NCBI GenBank assembly: GCA_020849195.1
Contig: JADLGT010000397.1
Location: 1 to 5,529, forward strand
DNA length: 5,529 nucleotides
Source of the DNA: Bacteroidia bacterium
GTDB lineage: Bacteria; Bacteroidota; Bacteroidia; JABDFU01
Reading direction: 5' to 3'
Below, piece after piece: positions 1-4,590 of the stretch; position 1 is the stretch's first letter; the number at the start of each line of letters is the position of its first letter. The notes under the pieces were generated by a model, which was not told the DNA's origin, did no database searches, and saw only the letters and a list, made by a program, of their open reading frames with translations. A program made the translations under genes and the position numbers.

Positions 1-1143
1 ATGGCGCGTATGTTTTTCGCGGGGCGGAGCCAAAAAACTAAATAATATTGGGATGAGAACTAGCGAAACCGCATAGGTTGCCATAACATTTATCGATGCC
101 ACTAATCCAAATTCAAATAATATTTGTGTTCGGGTTGAACAAAACACCGCAAAACCTATTGCTGTAGTGAGATTGGCAAAGAACAGAGATATAGCAATTT
201 TCTCAATCATTCGGGTGAGAGCTAAGGCTTGGTTGTTGTGTTTGTTGTATTCTACATGATATTTATTGAGCAGCATTATGCAATTGGGTACACCTATTAC
301 AATTATTAGCGGGGGGATTAATCCCGTAAGTACGGTAATTTTGTAGCCGAATAATGCAAGCGTTCCGAACGACCACACCACGCCAATACACACAACCAAT
401 AGCGAAAAAATAACAGGAAATGCCGAGCGGAAAAAAAGAAATAAAATAAGTACCGTAACGACAAGCGCAAGCAGCATAAACATAACCATTTCATTGGTAA
501 TTAAGCGCTGCAGCGAGGTGCGGATATAGGGCAATCCGGAATAGTGTACTTGAAGATTCTGTTTTTTTCCGAACGCATCAGCCTTTTGTTTAATAGAATC
601 GGTAATATAAATTCGATTTTTGCTGTCGAGATCTTTTTTATTAAATGTAATAGCCATAACACTTGCGTGTGTTTCTTTATTAAAAATAAATCCCTCGTAA
701 AAAGGAAGTTTTTGAATAATAATTTTTAAGCTATCGACTTGCCGTTGCGAGGAAGGTTTGCGAGGAATAAGCGGCTTAAATTCGAACTTGCCGAGGCTGT
801 CGTTTTTAGTGAGGTTGTACAATCGTGTAACCGACACCACCTCTTGTATTCCGTTAATTTTTTTTACGTCTTCGCTTAGCTGATACCAGTCGTTAAAGTG
901 ATCGAGCCGGTACATATTTTCGTCTTGTACGCTCAGCGCCAACACATTTCCATCAAGACCGAATTTGTTTTTAAAATTTTCGTAGTTAATACTTGCCGTA
1001 TCGGTTTCGGGAAGCAGGCGGGCAAACTCATATACAATTTTTACTTTAAACGAATTGTAGGCCATAAAAGCCGTTATGCTTCCGAGCACAATTAGCAACA
1101 GAATACGATTGCGTAAAACAAAACGTGCGATATACGACCACAT
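1..1143 (-). CDS. MMPL/RND-superfamily (patched-like) membrane transporter, C-terminus beyond the window
   Basis: My minus-strand translation is open from the ATG at 1143-1141 to the window edge (381 codons, no stop), so the 3' half is missing. It begins MWSYIARFVLRNR. A first hydrophobic segment lies at residues 14-28, followed by a large soluble, presumably periplasmic, domain at about 29-215. A block of membrane helices follows at about 217-238, 242-265, 270-293, 315-336 and 344-376. This is the one-helix, big-loop, helix-bundle order of one RND half; family members usually contain two such halves and about 750-800 residues. The helix carrying NLTTAIGFAVF and the preceding GVPNCIMLLNKYH fit patched/MMPL-like proteins as I remember them from Bacteroidota. 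The substrate (lipid, hopanoid or drug) cannot be told from sequence. The helix at 270-293 has no acidic residue where many RND pumps carry their proton-relay Asp. The ATG was chosen because an in-frame TAA lies 30 bases upstream (1174-1176) and a -7 box directly precedes it. Confidence 0.88.
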   Translation of the reverse strand, partial: MWSYIARFVLRNRILLLIVLGSITAFMAYNSFKVKIVYEFARLLPETDTASINYENFKNKFGLDGNVLALSVQDENMYRLDHFNDWYQLSEDVKKINGIQEVVSVTRLYNLTKNDSLGKFEFKPLIPRKPSSQRQVDSLKIIIQKLPFYEGFIFNKETHASVMAITFNKKDLDSKNRIYITDSIKQKADAFGKKQNLQVHYSGLPYIRTSLQRLITNEMVMFMLLALVVTVLILFLFFRSAFPVIFSLLVVCIGVVWSFGTLALFGYKITVLTGLIPPLIIVIGVPNCIMLLNKYHVEYNKHNNQALALTRMIEKIAISLFFANLTTAIGFAVFCSTRTQILFEFGLVASINVMATYAVSLVLIPILFSFLAPPREKHTRH

Positions 1144-1149
1144 ATTTCG

Positions 1150-1157
1150 CAAAAGTA
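1150..1157 (-). promoter_or_regulatory. Bacteroidota -7 promoter box for the MMPL transporter
   Basis: The minus strand reads TACTTTTG, a perfect match to the Bacteroidota housekeeping sigma -7 consensus TAnnTTTG. It ends six bases before the transporter ATG. Transcription would therefore begin at or just before the start codon, giving a leaderless or nearly leaderless mRNA. I see no clear TTTG -33 element about 20 bp upstream, so the call rests on the -7 box and its position. Confidence 0.55.
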
Positions 1158-1255
1158 CTTCTTTTATAAGGTTTTATCCGATATTTTGTAATTGAATTTT
1201 CATATTGTCTCTGTACTAAAAAAGACAAGATTAGGACAGATGCGTCATTTTCCCT

Positions 1256-1293
1256 AAAACAAAACCACCTCTTCATTTATCGAAGAGGTGGTT
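1256..1293 (-). terminator. Rho-independent terminator of the prs-rplY unit
   Basis: A perfect 12-bp stem pairs 1263-1274 (AACCACCTCTTC) with 1282-1293 around a 7-base loop. On the minus strand the 3' arm runs into TTTTGTTTTA, which is the expected U-rich tail. On the plus strand no T-run follows, so it works in the minus direction only. It lies about 57 bp past the rplY stop and separates that unit from the transporter's own promoter. Confidence 0.9.
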
Positions 1294-1328
1294 ACCGGTA
1301 GTTTAGCTTAATTTATTCTATTGTTACA

Positions 1329-1348
1329 CAAAAGCTCATTCGCTTTTG
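1329..1348 (-). other. Small hairpin in the rplY 3' UTR
   Basis: A 7-bp inverted repeat pairs CAAAAGC (1329-1335) with GCTTTTG (1342-1348) around a 6-base loop. It begins immediately after the rplY stop codon. No T-run follows it on the minus strand, so it is not itself a terminator. It might block exonucleases or may be chance; the stronger terminator lies further downstream. Confidence 0.35.
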
Positions 1349-1349
1349 G

Positions 1350-2042
1350 TTACTTTTTAGGAGCCTCTTTTGCGCCACCCGCCACAGGAGGGGTAGTTGA
1401 ACCCTTAGCGCCCGCTGCTGCCGGTGCTGCATCAGTCCCTGCTGCTGCCGGTGCGCCTGCCGCTGCCGGTGCTGCTGCTGCCGGAGTTTCTTCTTCAACA
1501 TTACGGGTTACACGCACAGCAATCACAGTTGAATTAGCAGGATTTAAAAACTCAACTCCATCAACTTTTATGTCTTTTACACGAACCGAATCTCCAATTT
1601 CCATTTTATCAATGGCAATGGTAACCGCATCAGGAAATTTATCGGAAGTTGCTTTAGCTGTTAGTGTCCGTAGTTTTTTCAACAACTTGCCTCCTGCACG
1701 AACACCCGGAGCTGCGCCGGTTGTTCTTACGGGAATTTCCATTGTTATTTTTTTATCGGGAATTACTTCCAAAAAATCAATATGAATGATTTTGTCTGTT
1801 ACACGATGGAGTTGAATATCTTTCATTACTGCATCATATTGTGTTCCGCCAACATCTAATTTTACAGCATGGATATCGGGCGTGTACACAAGATGACGGA
1901 ACTCGTTTTCGTGAGCGGAAAAATGAACGGGTTCTTTACCTCCATATAATACGCAGGGTACTTGACCATTTCTCCGAAGGTCGGCTGCATTTTTTTTTCC
2001 AACGTTGTCTCTTTTAGAGCCTTTAATGTTTAGTGTTTTCAT
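1350..2042 (-). CDS. rplY: Large-subunit ribosomal protein bL25, long CTC/TL5-type form
   Basis: The 230-residue product matches the two-domain L25/CTC family, which binds 5S rRNA in the 50S subunit. Residues 1 to about 95 form the L25 domain, with LRRNGQVPCVLYGG (22-35) and DIQLHRVTDKIIHIDFLEV (75-93) as recognisable landmarks. Residues 96 to about 181 form the TL5-type beta domain (IPVRTTGAAPGVRAGGKL, then GDSVRVKDIKVDGVEF). The last roughly 45 residues are low-complexity Ala/Pro/Gly with APAAAGAPAAAG-like repeats, ending in KEAPKK. Many Bacteroidota homologues, as I recall, have an acidic tail instead. The start MKTLNIKGSKR fits the family and is preceded by an A-rich leader (AAAAAATAAAAAA) rather than a Shine-Dalgarno site. 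The gene lies 68 bp after prs on the same strand, with no convincing promoter of its own, so co-transcription is likely. A structured RNA element fills the gap between them. Confidence 0.95.
   Translation of the reverse strand: MKTLNIKGSKRDNVGKKNAADLRRNGQVPCVLYGGKEPVHFSAHENEFRHLVYTPDIHAVKLDVGGTQYDAVMKDIQLHRVTDKIIHIDFLEVIPDKKITMEIPVRTTGAAPGVRAGGKLLKKLRTLTAKATSDKFPDAVTIAIDKMEIGDSVRVKDIKVDGVEFLNPANSTVIAVRVTRNVEEETPAAAAPAAAGAPAAAGTDAAPAAAGAKGSTTPPVAGGAKEAPKK
1414..1485 (-). repeat. GC-rich coding repeat encoding the Ala-rich tail of L25
   Basis: On the plus strand the core GCTGCCGG recurs four times. GCTGCTGCCGGTGC occurs at 1414-1427 and 1441-1454, a shorter GCTGCCGGTGC at 1462-1472 and a diverged copy at 1474-1485. 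On the coding strand these encode repeated PAAAGA-like units. The base composition is far richer in G+C than the rest of the window. Such repeats are prone to slippage, so tail length may differ between strains. Confidence 0.75.
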
Positions 2043-2060
2043 TTTTTTATTTTTTAGTTT

Positions 2061-2124
2061 ACCCCCTTTATTTTATCTGTGGCCGCCGGGGGAATCGGCG
2101 ATATATTTGGTTAACAGATAAAAT
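2061..2124 (-). promoter_or_regulatory. Nested hairpin with possible pseudoknot between prs and rplY
   Basis: A perfect 11-bp inverted repeat pairs 2070-2080 (ATTTTATCTGT) with 2114-2124 (ACAGATAAAAT). Its prs-side arm covers the last prs codons next to the stop. Inside the 33-base loop is a second hairpin, CGCCG (2084-2088) with CGGCG (2096-2100). On the minus-strand RNA its loop exposes CCCC, which is complementary to GGGGG at 2066-2062, just beyond the outer stem and 19 bases before the rplY ATG. No U-run follows either stem, so this is not a standard terminator. Plausible roles are an intercistronic processing or stability element, or translational control of rplY. The pairing is seen in the sequence; the function is inferred. 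Confidence 0.5.
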
Positions 2125-3043
2125 GCGAGCTGATGGATTCAAAATTGTGAACCCTATGCAAAACATTAGCAAATAAATCGGCTACCGACAATACTTTTAT
2201 TTTACTGTTTTCTTTTTTCAGCGGAATAGTGTCGGTAACAACCATTTCCGTAAGTTTTGATTTCTCAATATTTTCATACGCTTTGCCCGATAATACAGGA
2301 TGCGTTATAATGGCACGAACACTTTTTGCGCCTCGATCAATCATCATATCGGCGGCTTTTACAATAGTACCTGCAGTGTCGCAGAGGTCATCAACCAATA
2401 CAATATTACGACCTTCTATTTCACCAATAGCAGTCATAGAGTCAACCACATTTGCCTTTGAGCGCTGCTTGTAGCAAATAACAATATCGCTCTTCAAAAA
2501 CTTAGCATACGCATTGGCGCGTTTGGCGCCACCCATATCGGGAGCAGCCATGCTTAAATTATTCATGTTCAAACTCTGAATATAGGGCATGAAGATGGAT
2601 GATGCATAAAGATGATCGACGGGGACTTCAAAAAAACCTTGTATTTGATCGGCATGTAAATCCATAGTAATAATGCGTGTTACACCGGCAGCCGACAAAA
2701 GATTAGCCACCATTTTAGCCCCTATAGCAACGCGAGGTTGATCTTTACGGTCTTGGCGGGCGAAACCGAAATATGGCATAACTGCTACTATTTGATTGGC
2801 CGATGCACGTTTGGCGGCATCAACCATCAACAGAAGTTCAAATAAATTATCGCTAGGCGGAAAAGTAGATTGAACAATATATACATCGCTCCCACGTACC
2901 GTTTCCTCAAAAGAGACCTGAAATTCTCCATCGCTGAATTTCAGCATGGTTACACTACCCAAAGTTTGCCCAAATGATTTGGCAATTTTTTCGGCTACAT
3001 ATTTTGAAGCAGAACCTGAGAATATTTTCACTTTCGATTCCAT
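2111..3043 (-). CDS. prs: Ribose-phosphate pyrophosphokinase (PRPP synthase, class I)
   Basis: This cytosolic enzyme makes 5-phosphoribosyl-1-diphosphate and AMP from ribose 5-phosphate and ATP, feeding purine, pyrimidine, NAD, His and Trp synthesis. The 310 residues are normal family length. Visible motifs, in order, are FSGSAS near the N-terminus, FSDGE (36-40), the ATP-binding YFGFARQDRK (91-100), the metal/ATP signature ITMDLHADQIQGFF (125-138) and the PRPP-binding loop VLVDDLCDTAGT (215-226). THPVLSG (247-253) and the C-terminal ESIS (302-305) are also present. The catalytic flexible loop reads YKQRSKAN (191-198); it keeps the Lys and Arg corresponding to E. coli K194 and R196, while the middle Arg is Gln. 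The start is set by MESKVKIFSG, which matches family N-termini. A near-consensus -7 box (TATATTCG, 3078-3071) lies 27 bp upstream. The stop codon lies inside a hairpin that leads into rplY, its probable operon partner. The gene is divergent from the tRNA-Leu. Confidence 0.97.
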   Translation of the reverse strand: MESKVKIFSGSASKYVAEKIAKSFGQTLGSVTMLKFSDGEFQVSFEETVRGSDVYIVQSTFPPSDNLFELLLMVDAAKRASANQIVAVMPYFGFARQDRKDQPRVAIGAKMVANLLSAAGVTRIITMDLHADQIQGFFEVPVDHLYASSIFMPYIQSLNMNNLSMAAPDMGGAKRANAYAKFLKSDIVICYKQRSKANVVDSMTAIGEIEGRNIVLVDDLCDTAGTIVKAADMMIDRGAKSVRAIITHPVLSGKAYENIEKSKLTEMVVTDTIPLKKENSKIKVLSVADLFANVLHRVHNFESISSHFIC

Positions 3044-3070
3044 CCTACATTGCTATTGAATAAAGGGTTG

Positions 3071-3078
3071 CGAATATA
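3071..3078 (-). promoter_or_regulatory. Possible -7 box of the prs-rplY operon
   Basis: The minus strand reads TATATTCG, which matches TAnnTTTG at seven of eight positions and lies 27 bp before the prs ATG. No TTTG or TTG is present at the expected distance upstream, so support is weak. The rest of the 206-bp gap between prs and the tRNA contains A- and T-runs and the tRNA promoter, and I see no gene there. Confidence 0.3.
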
Positions 3079-3184
3079 TGGATTTTTGGTGGAAATTGTG
3101 CTTAATTTTGCGTATCCCTTAAAAAAAACTACTTTCGTGTTCATTTTTGATGAATTTAAAAAGGAAATAACTCCAAAAAAGGGT

Positions 3185-3213
3185 TTGAAACGTGAGATTC
3201 AATAGTGTACAAT
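3185..3213 (+). promoter_or_regulatory. sigma70-like promoter for tRNA-Leu
   Basis: TTGAAA (3185-3190) is followed after exactly 17 bp by TACAAT (3208-3213). This resembles the E. coli-type -35/-10 pair more than the TAnnTTTG box used by other genes here. Transcription would begin near 3220, leaving a 5' leader of about 30 bases to be removed by RNase P. It is the only reasonable plus-strand promoter I find upstream of the tRNA. Confidence 0.45.
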
Positions 3214-3249
3214 GGGGTTATATCCCGACATGATTTTTAAATGTTTTTT

Positions 3250-3333
3250 GCCCGGGTGGCGGAATTGGTAGACGCGCTGGTCTCAAACACCAGTGGATGC
3301 AAATCCATATCGGTTCGACCCCGATCTCGGGTA
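3250..3333 (+). tRNA. tRNA-Leu, anticodon CAA
   Basis: A full type II cloverleaf can be folded. The acceptor stem pairs GCCCGGG (3250-3256) with CTCGGGT (3326-3332), including two G-U pairs. The D arm contains AATTGGTAGA. The anticodon stem pairs CTGGT (3277-3281) with ACCAG (3289-3293) around loop CTCAAAC, giving anticodon CAA at 3284-3286, which reads UUG. The long variable arm TGGAT-GCAA-ATCCA (3294-3307) and discriminator A (3333) are Leu features. The T arm has TTCGACC in its loop (3314-3320). The 3' CCA is not encoded (CAA follows), so it must be added after transcription. The tRNA stands alone between divergent prs and convergent uspA. Confidence 0.97.
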
Positions 3334-3334
3334 C

Positions 3335-3367
3335 AAGCCTCTCATAATACGAGAGGCTTTTGCTTTT
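3335..3367 (+). terminator. Rho-independent terminator of tRNA-Leu
   Basis: A perfect 9-bp stem pairs AAGCCTCTC (3335-3343) with GAGAGGCTT (3351-3359) around a 7-base loop. It is followed by TTTTGCTTTT on the plus strand. It begins one base after the discriminator and the adjacent C of the tRNA, so the primary transcript carries the hairpin next to the mature 3' end. It would also shield the downstream nuclease remnant from read-through. Confidence 0.9.
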
Positions 3368-3371
3368 AACA

Positions 3372-3584
3372 ATGGTCTTTGTTTACATACTATATTCCCA
3401 CAACGCCGATATATTTTATGTTGACAGCACGGTAGTACTGAGCAAAAGAATTGAGCTTCACGTTAACAGGAGTTCCAAAAATAGTTTTACGTCAAAATAT
3501 GTAGATTGCGAATTATTCTTCTCGTTTGAAACAGCCAACAATATGCCAGCAAGAAAAATAGGATTGCATACCAAAAAAATGTAA
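3372..3584 (+). pseudogene. Decayed small GIY-YIG nuclease frame
   Basis: The 70-codon frame begins at ATG 3372 with MVFVYILYSHNADIFYVDST and contains KRIELH, SKNSFTSKY, ELFFSFE and ARKIGLHTKKM. This is the layout of the small single-domain GIY-YIG proteins common in Bacteroidota, which normally run to about 80-100 residues. The VYI half of the signature is kept, but the YIG-type half reads YVD where Gly is expected. The usual catalytic Glu in the ARKIEL-like helix is Gly (ARKIGL). The frame stops right after KKM, where homologues continue with a further helix (usually KKMKSR...). The frame begins 5 bp after the tRNA terminator, has no visible promoter or ribosome-binding site, and ends 4 bp from the convergent uspA stop. 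I infer a non-functional remnant. A short expressed non-catalytic protein is possible but less likely. An upstream in-frame TTG at 3360 lies within the terminator and is rejected as the start. Confidence 0.7.
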
Positions 3585-3588
3585 TAGA

Positions 3589-4419
3589 TTAAAACGGGCT
3601 TGTAAATGTTGTTGTATCGCGCCGTACCATAGGACGAACACTAAACACAGGAATGTCCGACAAGTTTACAATGCGTTGTGCAACTGTACCTATAAAAAAT
3701 TCTTTTAGGCTAAGCTCTGCCTTCGACATTATCATTATTAAATCTGCATCTATTTCCTTTGCATAATCAACAATCATTCTTGCAACATCTTTTCCACGAA
3801 GTGTTTTATTCCCGCAAGCAACTCCATTTTCTCTAATAAATTGTTTTACCTGATTAGAATAGGATAAAATTTTGTTTTCATATACCTCTGCTTTTTTATC
3901 AAGTACGCCAAGTACCTGTATTTTCGCTTTAAAATATTTTGCAAATTCTATTGCTCGTCCTACTTTCTCACGCGTTTCTTTTGTTAAATCAAGCGGGAGT
4001 AAAATTGTTTTGCAGCCGTCTTTATGTATCTTTCCTTTGATTGTAATAACCGGCACAGGACACTCTCTTACCGTTTGAAATGCATTTTGCCCAAGCATTG
4101 CCTTTGCCGGCGACATTGAATTTAATCCTATAAATACAAGAAGCGGATTAAATTTTTTTACCGCTTTAAGAATTTCTTCAAATGGATTTCCTTTTGCAAT
4201 TATTGACTTTACCTCTACGCCGGCTTTTTCTTGTGTTGATTTTGCTAACTGATTTAATTTATCAGTAGCTTCTTTCATCTCCTCTTTTTTTTCTATGACG
4301 TGGATCAGGTAAATTTTGGATTCGGTAAATTTAGCAAGCTTATAACTCTGGCTCAGGGCAATCAATGACTGTTCTTTAAAATCTACGGGAGCGAGAATTA
4401 TTTTTTCTTTTGATGTCAT
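3589..4419 (-). CDS. Tandem universal stress protein (two UspA domains)
   Basis: The 276-residue soluble protein has two Usp folds in tandem. Domain 1 covers about residues 5-128: it begins KIILAPVDF, has YLIHVIE after strand 2 and ends CPVPVITIK. Domain 2 covers about 136-263: it begins CKTILLPLDL, has IQVLGVLD in the middle and ends DIPVFSVRP. The final 13 residues (MVRRDTTTFTSPF) form a short tail. Usp proteins bind ATP or other nucleotides and help survival under starvation or stress; the exact ligand is unknown. The ATP-binding pattern GxxG-x9-GS/T is degenerate in both domains. Only LGQNAFQTV (109-117) and IGTVAQRIV (243-251) remain of the second part, and the first glycine pair is missing, so this may be the non-ATP-binding type. 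The ATG is preceded by a possible promoter at 4457-4484 and no Shine-Dalgarno site. It appears monocistronic. No hairpin follows its stop. Confidence 0.9.
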   Translation of the reverse strand: MTSKEKIILAPVDFKEQSLIALSQSYKLAKFTESKIYLIHVIEKKEEMKEATDKLNQLAKSTQEKAGVEVKSIIAKGNPFEEILKAVKKFNPLLVFIGLNSMSPAKAMLGQNAFQTVRECPVPVITIKGKIHKDGCKTILLPLDLTKETREKVGRAIEFAKYFKAKIQVLGVLDKKAEVYENKILSYSNQVKQFIRENGVACGNKTLRGKDVARMIVDYAKEIDADLIMIMSKAELSLKEFFIGTVAQRIVNLSDIPVFSVRPMVRRDTTTFTSPF

Positions 4420-4456
4420 TAAACGATTATATGTGTATGTTTGTCGTATTCCGTTT

Positions 4457-4484
4457 CAAAGTAAACGGATTATTCATCACCAAA
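4457..4484 (-). promoter_or_regulatory. Probable uspA promoter
   Basis: The minus strand has TTTG (4484-4481) followed after 16 bp by TTACTTTG (4464-4457), seven of eight matches to the Bacteroidota -7 box TAnnTTTG. The start codon follows 37 bp later, giving a leader of about 30 bases. The spacing is slightly shorter than the usual 19-21 bp. Confidence 0.4.
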
Positions 4485-4539
4485 AATTATTCCACACACA
4501 TATTTTTAAACAAGTTTGATAACATTCTCATAAATAATT

Positions 4540-4572
4540 TTGCAAATAGATGATAATGAGATAGTTGCAAAT
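4540..4572 (+). repeat. Two direct copies of TTGCAAAT 25 bp apart
   Basis: TTGCAAAT occurs at 4540-4547 and 4565-4572, exactly 25 bp apart. Each copy contains the palindrome TTGCAA, so the pair can also fold as a 7-bp hairpin (TTTGCAA 4539-4545 with TTGCAAA 4565-4571). The second copy ends 2 bp before the parS-like site. It could be protein binding sites or chance in AT-rich DNA. The rest of the 4420-4578 gap holds no gene that I can see and no terminator for the methyltransferase. Confidence 0.3.
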
Positions 4573-4574
4573 GG

Positions 4575-4590
4575 CGTTTCACGTGGAACT
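4575..4590. other. parS-like palindrome (candidate ParB binding site)
   Basis: The 16 bases CGTTTCACGTGGAACT contain GTTTCACGTGGAAC (4576-4589). This matches the inner 14 bases of the broadly conserved bacterial parS consensus TGTTTCACGTGGAACA; only the two outermost bases differ. It is an inverted repeat around CACGTG with one mismatched pair. It overlaps the last codons and the TGA stop of the methyltransferase gene, which is typical of parS sites located in gene ends. In the known system ParB loads here and spreads, and ParA moves the origin region. No parA or parB gene is in this window, so the call rests on the motif alone. Confidence 0.5.

Noticed and set aside
544..1095. Plus-strand open frames at 544-729 and 898-1095.
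   Set aside because: Both lie antisense within the transporter's periplasmic domain, whose minus-strand translation is coherent throughout.
1046..1276. A 76-codon minus-strand frame between rplY and the transporter.
   Set aside because: It overlaps the transporter N-terminus in another frame, crosses its promoter and starts inside the rplY terminator stem; no recognisable domain.
1414..1485. Short regularly recurring GC-rich units that might suggest a CRISPR-like array.
   Set aside because: Units are only 8-14 bp, irregularly spaced and lie in frame in the L25 Ala/Pro tail, so they are coding low-complexity sequence.
1321..1785. A 154-codon plus-strand open frame rich in Ala, Val and Pro.
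   Set aside because: It is antisense to rplY and open only because the GC-rich Ala repeat lacks stops; the L25 reading frame is unambiguous.
2102..2109. Plus-strand TATATTTG, a perfect -7 box consensus.
   Set aside because: It points into prs antisense with no plus-strand gene downstream; an 8-base match with two free positions is easily chance in AT-rich DNA.
2229..2474. An 81-codon plus-strand frame inside prs, with similar ones at 3872-4078 and 4913-5125.
   Set aside because: All are antisense shadows of well-supported minus-strand genes and show no domain signature.
3103..3110. Plus-strand TAATTTTG box upstream of the tRNA.
   Set aside because: It lies about 140 bp before the tRNA and the nearest upstream TTTG is only 14 bp away; the TTGAAA/TACAAT pair is better placed.
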